64,000 nt of DNA from an uncultured Ignisphaera sp. (GTDB taxonomy: Archaea > Thermoproteota > Thermoprotei_A > Sulfolobales > Ignisphaeraceae): positions 1-64,000 of the forward strand of contig CALJEI010000003.1 in the NCBI GenBank assembly GCA_938074605.1, given 5' to 3'. This document shows positions 17,512 through 26,492 of the stretch, one piece after another; the first letter of the stretch is position 1; every line of letters starts with the position of its first letter. The translations under genes and the position numbers were made by a program. The notes under the pieces are model-generated. The model saw only the letters and a program-made list of their open reading frames with translations, was not told where the DNA came from and made no database searches.

Positions 17512-18867
17512 ATGTCACAGGGAAGAGATGTATATGGAGACTATGCTACATTACCTGTACCCCAGGAGGAGTTTAGATCAACACTAAATATATTTATGGT
17601 TTACATGGGTGTACTAGCTGTTGTAGCAGCTATATTTGCTGGATCTGGACTAGCGCAAATGTATGACCTTAGGATGACAATAGTTGTAGCACTTATTGGA
17701 AATATTCTATTGGGTATATTTGGAGGGTTAATAGCATATATAGGTGGATCAACTAGAGCAAATACATACATGCTGTTAAGGTATCCCCTAGGCAAAATTG
17801 GAGCAGCCATTGGAAGTCTCATAGTTTCAGCAATTCCCTTAATAATATGGTTTGCCGTAGAGACATGGCTATTTGCGATAACTGTAAACGTTATCTATCC
17901 CGGTCATCCACTAACAACTATTGTAGCCTCCTCTATATGGGGAGGTATTCTTATGATGATAACAGCCTACATTGGTTATAAAGCACTTGCTCTATTAAGC
18001 TATATAACAGTACCATTCTGGTATACCCTAATTGTAATAGGATTTGCAGCCGCCGTTGAGCTAAATGGTGGATTTGATACGCTTTGGAGAGTAGGCCCAA
18101 CAACCATAGCACCCTTAGGTATTGGGATAACATATGTATTTGGTCTGTATGCAGCTGGCTGTGTTATAACATCTGACGTCTCTAGATATGGTGTTAAGAG
18201 GTGGTCTGGAAGCATGGCATGGGGGCTACACGTCGTAGTATTTATGACAGCACTATTATTTGCAGGAGCTGCTATGACACTACTAACAGGAGCTCCCAAT
18301 GTTATTGTAGCTATTGCACAAATAGGCCTTGGTGTAGGCGCTCTTCTACTGGCAATCCTTGGACAGTGGACAACTAATGATAATAATCTATGGAGTGCAG
18401 CACTAGCATGGATAAACATAACAAGTAAATGGAATAAAAAGGTATGGGTTCTAGTAACAGGAATTATTGGAACAGCTATATCGGCTCTTTGGGGAGGGTT
18501 ATGGGGTATGAGCCTAGATCCATTTATAACATTTGGTATACTACTTGGAAACTTTATACCACCTGTTGGAGCTGTTTTAATAGCAGATTACTATATAGTA
18601 AGTAAGTATATTGTTAAGAGAGAATACAGGTTTTCACCAGGCACAAAGATTAGTTTAATAAATATACCTGGTGTGCTATCCATGTTGGTAGGAGGTCTTA
18701 TAGGCTGGGCAGCAACTACATATGGTTTACACCTTCCAACAGGGGTTGGTGTAGCAGATTCGATAATTATAGCGTTCATTCTATATCTACTATTAGTAGC
18801 AGCAATGCATAAGCTTAATATAAGATTTGAAGTAGGTGAGTGGAAAATAAGTGAAGTAGGTATATAG
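17512..18867 (+). CDS. NCS1-family nucleobase/hydantoin permease
   Basis: A 451-residue membrane protein with 12 hydrophobic segments. Features of the nucleobase:cation symporter-1 (cytosine/purine/hydantoin) family are the N-terminal hydrophilic YGDYATLPVPQEEFRST, the Gly/Ala-rich helix GGLIAYIGGSTRANTYMLLRYPLG, VTSDVSRYG-type VITSDVSRYGVKRW near residue 220, and a central QWTTNDNNLWSAALAW. It should import a nucleobase, allantoin or hydantoin. It faces the DUF917/HyuA operon across a shared promoter region, which makes that imported compound the probable substrate of those enzymes. Confidence 0.85.
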   Translation: MSQGRDVYGDYATLPVPQEEFRSTLNIFMVYMGVLAVVAAIFAGSGLAQMYDLRMTIVVALIGNILLGIFGGLIAYIGGSTRANTYMLLRYPLGKIGAAIGSLIVSAIPLIIWFAVETWLFAITVNVIYPGHPLTTIVASSIWGGILMMITAYIGYKALALLSYITVPFWYTLIVIGFAAAVELNGGFDTLWRVGPTTIAPLGIGITYVFGLYAAGCVITSDVSRYGVKRWSGSMAWGLHVVVFMTALLFAGAAMTLLTGAPNVIVAIAQIGLGVGALLLAILGQWTTNDNNLWSAALAWINITSKWNKKVWVLVTGIIGTAISALWGGLWGMSLDPFITFGILLGNFIPPVGAVLIADYYIVSKYIVKREYRFSPGTKISLINIPGVLSMLVGGLIGWAATTYGLHLPTGVGVADSIIIAFILYLLLVAAMHKLNIRFEVGEWKISEVGI

Positions 18868-18877
18868 GTGATGTGTT

Positions 18878-19285
18878 GTGGAGAAAATAGTAAATATTAA
18901 AAGATTTGCTCTTACATCACTCTATCTAATGATGTTATTTGGCATCATAACAATACTTCTAGGATATATGGCAAATAATTATAGAGGTTTCTATCTATCC
19001 TTAACACTAGGGTTAATTATACTAATTACTACTATAGTGTATATTCCATTAATATATAGGCGTAGAGATAACGATATAAAGAACATAGCAGTCTCAGCGC
19101 TTCAAGCACTATGGATTACAACATCAATGGCTCTCGGCTATGTAGTTACAGCATACGCACCCTACTTCAATATATCATTACCTGTAGCAACATCTTTATT
19201 CATAATAGGATTTGCAGTAATGATTTATGGAGTATATGCTATGCTAAAAATTAGCAGAGTAAGCAGAGTTCCACTTGCAGTGTAA
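18878..19285 (+). CDS. Small four-helix membrane protein
   Basis: A 135-residue protein with four hydrophobic helices separated by short loops, including a basic loop YRRRDNDIKN between helices two and three. GTG start with GGTGAT exactly 5 nt upstream, 10 bp behind the NCS1 permease, so it is translated from the same mRNA. It may be an accessory subunit or assembly factor of the permease, but I recognise no family and assign no function. Confidence 0.65.
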   Translation: MEKIVNIKRFALTSLYLMMLFGIITILLGYMANNYRGFYLSLTLGLIILITTIVYIPLIYRRRDNDIKNIAVSALQALWITTSMALGYVVTAYAPYFNISLPVATSLFIIGFAVMIYGVYAMLKISRVSRVPLAV

Positions 19286-19327
19286 CTACCTACACTATGT
19301 ATTGGTGATGATAAATAATAAGTCTAA

Positions 19328-19336
19328 TTCTTTTTT
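19328..19336 (+). terminator. T-run terminator after permease operon
   Basis: TTCTTTTTT lies about 45 bp after the last stop of the NCS1 operon. Archaeal transcripts commonly end at such oligo-T tracts without a hairpin. Position fits; function is inferred. Confidence 0.4.
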
Positions 19337-19471
19337 AATCTAATATTTAACAATCTTATTTTTAAGATCATGTTATTAGCTCCTCAAATCACATTATATA
19401 GAAACAGATAATTAATAAATTCAAAAGCATTTAAAATTTTGAATGTTATTCCGTTTTGAATGTGAAAATCG

Positions 19472-20875
19472 ATGACTGTAGATATAGATTTTGGTAGAAG
19501 TGTTGTTGATAAAGTGTTGGAAAAGGGTGTAGATGACATTATTGTTAGACTTCAAGAGAGGTTATATGAACTAATAGTTTTTGATAATGGCGTACTTAGA
19601 AGCTATAACATATCGAGAGATAGTGGAGTTGGTATAAGGGTATTTGTAGAAGGCTCTATGGGCTACAGCTATACATCATCACTTGATAAAGAGAGTATTT
19701 TTATAGCCATTGAGAGAGCAATTTCATCTGCTAAATCATTAAAGAGGCATGGCATTTCTAAAAATCTATATAGCTGTAGAGGGTCGAAGGGTATATATCG
19801 AGTCTCCACTAAGATAAATCCTATGGATGTTGATCCAGAAAAAAAGATTGCCCTTATTAAAGAGTTAAATGTAGAGACTATGAGAAGAAATAGAATTGCG
19901 TCTGCAGTTACTAGATATGGATGTGAGATAGATAAAAGAGTTGTAGTTACATCATATGGTTCTGAAGTTTATGTAGAGGTTACAGCAATAGGTATTTCAC
20001 ATATGGCAGTCGCTAAAAGTGGTAACACTATGGAGAGGATTCAGGAACAAAAAACATTTATTGGAGGATTTGAATATGTAAATTCCTTTGACTGGATTAG
20101 GTTTATTGAGGAAATAAATGAGCTGGCTATAAAGGCCTCACAGGCAAAAACTCCCCCACCAGGCGTCTATACAGCTATTATAGATAATAAGCTCATTGGG
20201 TTATTACTCCATGAAGCACTTGGCCATGCTGCTGAAGGCGATATTGTAATATCTAGAGAATCTATTCTTAAAGATAGAGTTGGTGAAAGAATTGCTAGCG
20301 AAAAAGTAAATATTGTTGACGATGGTCTTGTTGACGGTGGTTATCCAGTACCATATGATGATGAGGGTATTGAGAAGAGTAGAACTATTGTTGTTAGTGA
20401 TGGTATACTTAGACACTTTCTTAATAGTAGGTATACTGCTGTAGAGTTAAATCAGGGTCTAACTGGAAATGCGAGGGCGCAGAATATTACATTTGATACA
20501 ATTGTTCGACAGACAAACTTCTATATGCTTCCTGGAGAAGCAAGAGTAGAGGAGCTTTTTGAAGGTATTTCCCTAGGATTTTATCTACTAGGTATGGGTG
20601 CTATGGGTGGCCAAGTAGACCCCTCTGTAGGTACATTTACATTTAGCGTAGGACCATCATATCTAGTAAAAAATGGTGAGCCTTCAGAGCTCGTAAGAGG
20701 TACAGTTGTAAGTGGTAATATTCTTGAAACTCTAAAGGAGGTTGATTTAGTTGCAAAAGATCTTAGTATAACTACATCAGTTTTTGGTGGATGTGGCAAA
20801 AATGGCCAAATGGTTAGAGTGGGTACAGGAGGTCCCCATACAAGAGTTAAAAGAATTGTTGTTGGTGGTGTATAG
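19472..20875 (+). CDS. tldD: TldD metallopeptidase subunit
   Basis: A 467-residue TldD-type subunit. The zinc-binding HEALGHAAEGD is at residues 247-257 (His247, Glu248, His252), and the C-terminal FGGCGKNGQ contains the cysteine expected as third ligand. The N-terminal DNGVLRSYNISRDSGVGIRV is typical. TldD pairs with TldE (next gene) to cleave flexible peptides inside the ring-shaped heterodimer. In bacteria it processes microcin and antitoxin; in archaea the pair is widespread and its substrates are unclear. The ATG lacks a strong SD, and a TTTAAAATTTT element around 19428 may be the promoter. Confidence 0.9.
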   Translation: MTVDIDFGRSVVDKVLEKGVDDIIVRLQERLYELIVFDNGVLRSYNISRDSGVGIRVFVEGSMGYSYTSSLDKESIFIAIERAISSAKSLKRHGISKNLYSCRGSKGIYRVSTKINPMDVDPEKKIALIKELNVETMRRNRIASAVTRYGCEIDKRVVVTSYGSEVYVEVTAIGISHMAVAKSGNTMERIQEQKTFIGGFEYVNSFDWIRFIEEINELAIKASQAKTPPPGVYTAIIDNKLIGLLLHEALGHAAEGDIVISRESILKDRVGERIASEKVNIVDDGLVDGGYPVPYDDEGIEKSRTIVVSDGILRHFLNSRYTAVELNQGLTGNARAQNITFDTIVRQTNFYMLPGEARVEELFEGISLGFYLLGMGAMGGQVDPSVGTFTFSVGPSYLVKNGEPSELVRGTVVSGNILETLKEVDLVAKDLSITTSVFGGCGKNGQMVRVGTGGPHTRVKRIVVGGV

Positions 20876-20877
20876 AA

Positions 20878-22218
20878 ATGGATATAGCTAGGGTTATAGA
20901 AAGAGGTTTAAGAAAAGCAGAATTGCTAGGAGTATCAGAAGCTGAGGTATTTATAGTTAAAGAAATCTCTACATCTATTCTAGGTACTGTTAAAGGTTTA
21001 GAGAATATTGAATGTGGTGAAATAGTAACAAGTTCTATTCGTCTTGCAATTGGTAAGAGAGTAGCTATTCAATCAAGTGTTTTGTCTAAGGAGGAGGATA
21101 TTGATAAAATAGTTGAATATACTATTAAAATTGCAAAAGTAGCATCTGAAGATAATAACTGGGTTTCACTACCAAAAACACTGGGAAAAACACCAATATG
21201 CGATATAGTTGATGGTAGAATTAAGGAGCCTAATCTTGATATGTTTATAGATTTTGTTAAAAAAGGTCTTGAAGAGCCTAAGGAAATCGATAGAAGAGTC
21301 TATACCAGTATGGCTGGAACTAGCCTATCATATACTGTTAAAGCAATTGGGAATACAAGCCATAGCCCTATGGTATCTGAAAAAACAATGTTTAGCTATA
21401 GAGTTATGGTAAAAGCTATTGGGGATGGTGAGGAAACAGGTTATTACAACTATTATATTGCACCTACATTAAATGAATTTAGGCTTGATAAAGTAATTGA
21501 AGATGCTGTAAAAATTTCGATAGCTTCATTAAAGGCACGATCTATTGAAACAGGAAATTACCAAATATTATTTACTCCAAGGGTATTTGCATCTCTACTA
21601 ACATCTCTTATAGTACCCGCAGTAAGAGCAGATATGGTTATTAAGAATAGATCTCCACTTAAAAACAAGCTATACAGTAATGTCCTATCTGAAAGTCTAA
21701 CAATTATAGACGATGGTGCAGCTCCTAATATGCCAAGTTCATCAGAATTTGATGATGAGGGGATTGCAACAACTAGAAAAATAGTATTTGATAGAGGTGT
21801 GCTAGTAACATATCTCTATGATACATATACAGCTAATATAGAGGGTAAGACCTCTACTGGAAATGCTAGAAGAACAAGCTATATGGTATATCCAGATGCT
21901 ACAAATATTATAGTATTGCCAGGAACAGAATCTATAGACTCTATAGCTAAAGACATTAGAAGAGGGGTAGTTGTATATGGAACTATAGGTGAATGGCTAT
22001 CAAATCCCGTAAGTGGCTATCTTAATGCAACTGTAACAAATGGTGTATATATAGAGAATGGTGAAGAAAAACATGCTGTTAAAAGTATAGTGGTATCTGG
22101 CAATATATATGAGGTTCTAAGTAAAGAACTTACAACCATCTCAAAAGAATATGAATGTATAGGATCTGCAATGGTGCCATCAATATTGGTAGAAAAAGTT
22201 TCAGTTGCAGGCAAGTAA
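20878..22218 (+). CDS. tldE: TldE (PmbA) subunit
   Basis: A 446-residue paralogue of TldD that lacks the HExxxH metal motif, as TldE/PmbA does. Conserved parts include DDGAAPNMPSSSEFDDEGIATTRK, an ARRTSYMVYPDATN segment, and a C-terminal GYLNATVTNGVYIENG. It begins 2 bp after the tldD stop with GGTGTA 5 nt before its ATG, so the two are one operon and should be made in equal amounts. Forms the heterodimeric protease with TldD in the cytoplasm. Confidence 0.88.
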   Translation: MDIARVIERGLRKAELLGVSEAEVFIVKEISTSILGTVKGLENIECGEIVTSSIRLAIGKRVAIQSSVLSKEEDIDKIVEYTIKIAKVASEDNNWVSLPKTLGKTPICDIVDGRIKEPNLDMFIDFVKKGLEEPKEIDRRVYTSMAGTSLSYTVKAIGNTSHSPMVSEKTMFSYRVMVKAIGDGEETGYYNYYIAPTLNEFRLDKVIEDAVKISIASLKARSIETGNYQILFTPRVFASLLTSLIVPAVRADMVIKNRSPLKNKLYSNVLSESLTIIDDGAAPNMPSSSEFDDEGIATTRKIVFDRGVLVTYLYDTYTANIEGKTSTGNARRTSYMVYPDATNIIVLPGTESIDSIAKDIRRGVVVYGTIGEWLSNPVSGYLNATVTNGVYIENGEEKHAVKSIVVSGNIYEVLSKELTTISKEYECIGSAMVPSILVEKVSVAGK

Positions 22219-22363
22219 AACCAACACTAAAACTACTGTGATACAGGGGATTACCCAATAAATTTTTCTAAAACATTGGAAGTAATATATATAATGGAAA
22301 TACAAGATTTAACTAAACAATATTTTTATTTATAAATCTATAGAATAGTGTTGGCGGTATATC

Positions 22364-22855
22364 ATGAGGATGAGAACCCATAACATATTTGGTTTTGCAA
22401 TATCTCTTCTAATGCTAAGAGCATGGCTATATAGGTATTTTTTCTTGGTAGTATTTACGTCCACATATCTTACACTTTCTATCAACTGGTTTATAGATAG
22501 AGTAGTTGGGCATAGGGGCTATAGAAGAGCGCCATATACACACTCATTTATAACATCTACCATTATTTCAATTATAATTGTATTGCCCTATATATATGTT
22601 TTAAAAATTTTTGGATTTGAAATATCGATACAGCTAAATCTGTATATGGCAGCAATCAGTGTTGCATTTTCACATATAATTCTAGATATGGTGACGAAAG
22701 ATGGTGTATATCCTCTATGGCCATTTAGTAGAGGTAGATTATCGATTCTAGGTATTAGGTATGATAATCCTATTGCTAATATATTCTTTGTATTAATTTC
22801 AATAATTCTTATAGCAATGATGCTTCTAGATGTAGCTGGATACTCCTTTAGATAG
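22364..22855 (+). CDS. DUF1286-like membrane protein
   Basis: A 163-residue membrane protein starting MRMRTHNIFGFAISLL with four or five helices. The histidines in VVGHRGYRRAPYTHSF and FSHIILDMVTKDGVYPLWPF form the H...H/HxxxD pattern of the DUF1286/YdjM-like putative membrane metal-dependent hydrolases. Function of this family is unknown. ATG has GGCGGT 5 nt upstream. Convergent with nnr, ending 5 bp before that stop codon. Confidence 0.65.
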   Translation: MRMRTHNIFGFAISLLMLRAWLYRYFFLVVFTSTYLTLSINWFIDRVVGHRGYRRAPYTHSFITSTIISIIIVLPYIYVLKIFGFEISIQLNLYMAAISVAFSHIILDMVTKDGVYPLWPFSRGRLSILGIRYDNPIANIFFVLISIILIAMMLLDVAGYSFR

Positions 22856-22860
22856 TTTAA

Positions 22861-24465
22861 TCATATAATCTTTGGCATATACTTATCCACAATATATTTA
22901 TGGTTTTCCCTTAGAATTCTTACAGCATTGGGTAGATAATTCAGTATGTCATCAGGTGTAACACCATCTTCTCCAAGGGCTTCTGCAGCTAAATCTCCAG
23001 CCAAACCATGTACTAGTACACCCATTCTCACCGCTTCTCCAAGATTTCTATAGCCTATACCATACATGGCGGCCACAATTCCTGTAAGTACATCTCCACT
23101 ACCAGCTTTTGCCATTCCGGGGTTTCCAGTCATGTTGATGTATATATAGCCATCTGGATAGCCAATTAGGCTATGAGCACCCTTTAAAACAATATAGCTA
23201 TTGAATTCTTTAACTATCCTTCGAAGGATGTTAATGGGGTCCTCCTGAATATCGGATATACCTACACCCGAAAGTCTTGCAAATTCAACCAAGTGGGGTG
23301 TAATTATTGCTGGTATTTTTCTTTTCTTTAAAATATCTGGATTTCTAGCAATTGCTGTAATGCCATCTCCATCAACTATTATAGGCTTTTCAATAGCTTC
23401 CGTAAGCTCTATAATAAGCTGCTGAGTCTCTTCATTAAGTGATGTTCCAGGGCCTAGCGCCACTATATCAATATCAAATTGCTCTATAATTTTCATTATA
23501 TAGCTATAGTTAGCTTTTGAAATGCTTCCTTCTTCTGTTTCCTCAAGTGGGATATATACAACTTCACTACATTTAGCTGCTATAGTTGGTATTATGGATT
23601 TTGGTGCGGCAAGTCTTGAATACCCTCCACCTGCTTTTAGAAATGAGTATGAGACATAGTATGGTGCTCCATAGTAGTATTTAGAGCCTGCAACTGCAAG
23701 AAATTTTCCAAAAGTGCCTTTGTGGCCCCATCTAACTCTCTCTTGAGGAGGTATAGGTGTATTAAGCTCACTTTTTATTTCAGATGAGTTATAGAGTTGA
23801 GGGGGGTATGAAAGGTGTGAAACATATAGTTTTCCACAGTAGCTATATCCAGGGTAGAGAATATTTCCATATTTTGGAAGTCCAAATGCTATAGTATAGG
23901 TGGATTTAATAGCTGCTCCATATACTTTACCGTTATCTCCACCAATACCTGATGGAATATCTACACTAACTACAGGCTTACCTGAACTATTTATAGTCTC
24001 TATTACACTTTTATGCACTCCTCTTACTACATCTCTCAAACCTATACCTATAATACCAACAATAACAGCGTCACACCAATTTAAAGCGTTGATAATTTTT
24101 GATAAATCTTTTTCATCTCTAATAAAGTCTATAGGAATATCAAATTTTTGAATAATTTCAAAGTTAAGTCTTGTAAGTTCTGTAAATCTAGAGGGATCTC
24201 CAACTATAATAACTCTAACATCACCACCTGCAGAAAAAATTCTTCTAGCAGCAACAAGAGCATCACCACCATTGTTACCAGTACCAGCTACAACCAATAT
24301 CTTTTTTCCAAACACACCAATATTCTCCATAACAACACTATATATAGCTGTTCCAGCATCCTCCATAAGTAAACGGTGATCTACACCAAACACCTTAAGA
24401 GCATCTTCATCAATTTTTCTCATTTCTGCAACACTACATACTTTAATACAGTACCGATTAGCCAA
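22861..24465 (-). CDS. nnr: Bifunctional NAD(P)HX epimerase/dehydratase
   Basis: A 534-residue fusion repairing hydrated NAD(P)H. Residues 1-220 are the NnrE epimerase (YjeF_N), with AGTGNNGGDALVAARRI near residue 60 and SVDIPSGIGGDNGKVYG near 165. Residues 235-530 are the ADP/ATP-dependent dehydratase NnrD (carbohydrate kinase-like), with HKGTFGKFLAVAGS, VALGPGTSLN, and MAKAGSGDVLTGIVAAM holding the catalytic Asp. TTG 24465 is used since GGTGAT lies 4 nt upstream; GTG 24474 is the longer option. Cytoplasmic housekeeping enzyme, especially useful at high temperature where NAD(P)H hydrates form readily. Confidence 0.92.
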   Translation of the reverse strand: MANRYCIKVCSVAEMRKIDEDALKVFGVDHRLLMEDAGTAIYSVVMENIGVFGKKILVVAGTGNNGGDALVAARRIFSAGGDVRVIIVGDPSRFTELTRLNFEIIQKFDIPIDFIRDEKDLSKIINALNWCDAVIVGIIGIGLRDVVRGVHKSVIETINSSGKPVVSVDIPSGIGGDNGKVYGAAIKSTYTIAFGLPKYGNILYPGYSYCGKLYVSHLSYPPQLYNSSEIKSELNTPIPPQERVRWGHKGTFGKFLAVAGSKYYYGAPYYVSYSFLKAGGGYSRLAAPKSIIPTIAAKCSEVVYIPLEETEEGSISKANYSYIMKIIEQFDIDIVALGPGTSLNEETQQLIIELTEAIEKPIIVDGDGITAIARNPDILKKRKIPAIITPHLVEFARLSGVGISDIQEDPINILRRIVKEFNSYIVLKGAHSLIGYPDGYIYINMTGNPGMAKAGSGDVLTGIVAAMYGIGYRNLGEAVRMGVLVHGLAGDLAAEALGEDGVTPDDILNYLPNAVRILRENHKYIVDKYMPKII

Positions 24466-24600
24466 ACCTATCACCAGCAGTATACTAAATAAAGACGGTA
24501 ATAATAGTTAAATTAAAGTTAGCATTATAGTTATTAGATGTGGCTATCCATTAAAAAGATTTTTTAGCTGTATTAACCCCTTAACTAATTGGGTAAAGTA

Positions 24601-25476
24601 ATGGTCTCTAGATATATGGTTTTAATAGCTGTATTGCTAATAGTTATAGCCATAGGTATTGCTACTATTGTGAATATTGTTATTACAAGGCTTTTAGATG
24701 TAGAGAGAAAGCCTGTGGTAAATAGATCTAAAGATGTAGTTGGGGTGGGGATAGCAAATATGACTGTTATATTTAAAGATAATATTGTTCTTCTACCTTA
24801 TCCAAGGATAAGAAGAGATGTTCTATCTACTGAAGAAGCAATTGCATATAGGAGAAGTATTAGAGATTATGTAGATATGCCTATATCGATAGAACAGCTT
24901 TCCCAGCTTCTATGGGCTACATACGGAATTTCAGAAACTAGATGGGGGTTAAAGACTACACCTAGTGCTGGAGCTACATATCCTTTAGAGATATATGTTG
25001 TTGTTGGTGAGAAGAGGGTTTCTCTACTAAGTGGAGATACACTACAGCCTGGTGTATATAAATATGATCCTTATACACATAGTGTAAGGTTAGTAAGGGC
25101 TGGGGATTTCATGGAGGAACTCTCTAAAGCAGCAGTAAATCAAAGATGGGTTAGGGAGGCAGCCATTAATATAGTTATTTGTGCTGTTTATGAGAGAACT
25201 ACAAGGGTGTACGGTGAAAGAGGCTATAGATATGTGTATATGGAGGTTGGACATGCAGGGCAAAATATATATCTAGAGGCTACAGCATTAAATCTAGGGG
25301 CAGTGGTAATAGGTGCTTTTTATGATGATTGGGTTAAAAGCATTGTAAATGCTGAAGAAAATGAACATCCACTCTATATAGTATCCATAGGTGTTCCTAG
25401 AGAAATCTATAGGGTTTCTGAAGATGAAATAGCTAGATATATTGATAGTAAAAGAAGAGAAAGAGGATTAATATAA
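24601..25476 (+). CDS. Membrane-anchored SagB-type nitroreductase-fold protein
   Basis: A protein of about 291 residues. Residues 1-30 form a single hydrophobic N-terminal anchor; the rest is a SagB/ThcOx-type nitroreductase domain. Visible are AYRRSIRDYVDMPISIEQLSQLLWATYG (FMN-phosphate-binding Arg-x-Ser-x-Arg), TTPSAGATYPLEIYVVVG, and VYMEVGHAGQNIYLEATALNLGAVVIGAFYDD. Such FMN enzymes oxidise azolines in peptide natural products or act as reductases. No YcaO or precursor peptide gene is nearby, and the anchor implies action at the membrane, possibly outside. ATG 24601 is preferred to TTG 24589. Confidence 0.75.
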   Translation: MVSRYMVLIAVLLIVIAIGIATIVNIVITRLLDVERKPVVNRSKDVVGVGIANMTVIFKDNIVLLPYPRIRRDVLSTEEAIAYRRSIRDYVDMPISIEQLSQLLWATYGISETRWGLKTTPSAGATYPLEIYVVVGEKRVSLLSGDTLQPGVYKYDPYTHSVRLVRAGDFMEELSKAAVNQRWVREAAINIVICAVYERTTRVYGERGYRYVYMEVGHAGQNIYLEATALNLGAVVIGAFYDDWVKSIVNAEENEHPLYIVSIGVPREIYRVSEDEIARYIDSKRRERGLI

Positions 25477-25774
25477 AGCTAAAGTATATGTGGAATACGA
25501 AGAAATAGTAGAGTGCTGAATCTTAACAAGGTTTAAAACCCAATACCTGTTTTTTCCTTACTTCAAACAATATATTTTAACAAGAGCTCTAGATTTAATT
25601 CTAATATTGAGTGGAACAACTATATTTTAGCGATATCAGTTGCCGCTGAATATATCATTGGTTCAAAAACCGGAGTACACTCATCATCAGCTATCCAACT
25701 TTGGGAGATATTCTGCATAAAAATATTTAATTTTTGATGATAAATACCTTTAAATAATGTGGATAATGTAAAGT

Positions 25775-26491
25775 TTATTGAATTACATAATTTGGTATTA
25801 TACAAAGTTGTATTAAAGCTATAGTGATAACCACTATTAGCATTACATCAACTTTTTCTATAGCTACCTCAATATCTGGTTCAGATATACCGTACATGTA
25901 TATAGCTTCAGCTATATCCCTTCCGTAATTGAGGGAATAGATTATAAGAGGTTTTACTACTTTTTGAAGTGCTTTACCGCCATACTTTAGCCTTATTGTA
26001 GTTAATGCCTCTGAATATGCTATTAGTATAGGTGAAAATTGTGTTAATACTAATGTAAGTAGTGTAGCTATATTTGATAATCCCAACTTTTTAAAAATCC
26101 ACCTATACTCGCTAACTTTTATCCATTGAAGTGCTATAGTTATTGCGAGAAAGAATTCAATTACTCTTAGGGTTGAGAGAATCATATCTTCAAGAGCTGT
26201 AGGTTCATAGCTAAGGGCTATGGAGAGTGTCCTTATGACAAGACCTATTGATATAAATATTGTGATAAATATGATGGCTGATACTATTCTTTTTAGGCTA
26301 CCTATATACATTAGAATACTAAGTTCAAGAATAAGTATGGTAATAAGTTGTGTAGCTGTTAACAGTATATTTTTTGAATTGATAGCAAGGAGTAGAAAGA
26401 GCATAAGAGCTATTGGTATATAGAGTTTTGTTATGAGTGATATTTTTAGATCGGCCCTATATGTAAAAATATATGCTAATTCTCTTAGCAT
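25775..26491 (-). CDS. ecfT: ECF transporter transmembrane T component
   Basis: A 238-residue membrane protein with about five TM helices and a cytoplasmic helical stretch, LRLKYGGKALQKVVKPLIIYSLNYGRDIAEAIYMYGI, in which the two EcfT coupling helices would contact the ATPases (a weak A-x-x-x-x-G motif rather than a strict ARG). It is the last gene of an S-A-T operon, starting 1 bp past the ATPase stop. In an ECF system it links the ATPases to the vitamin-binding S component. Confidence 0.75.
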   Translation of the reverse strand: MLRELAYIFTYRADLKISLITKLYIPIALMLFLLLAINSKNILLTATQLITILILELSILMYIGSLKRIVSAIIFITIFISIGLVIRTLSIALSYEPTALEDMILSTLRVIEFFLAITIALQWIKVSEYRWIFKKLGLSNIATLLTLVLTQFSPILIAYSEALTTIRLKYGGKALQKVVKPLIIYSLNYGRDIAEAIYMYGISEPDIEVAIEKVDVMLIVVITIALIQLCIIPNYVIQ

Positions 26492-26492
26492 G

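Noticed and set aside
19304-19312. Another GTGATGA resembling a C box
   Set aside because: No CTGA within 60 nt downstream; more likely chance in an intergenic region.
25620-25805. Minus-strand 61-codon open frame
   Set aside because: It overlaps the end of ecfT in another frame, has no SD, and shows no protein-like pattern.
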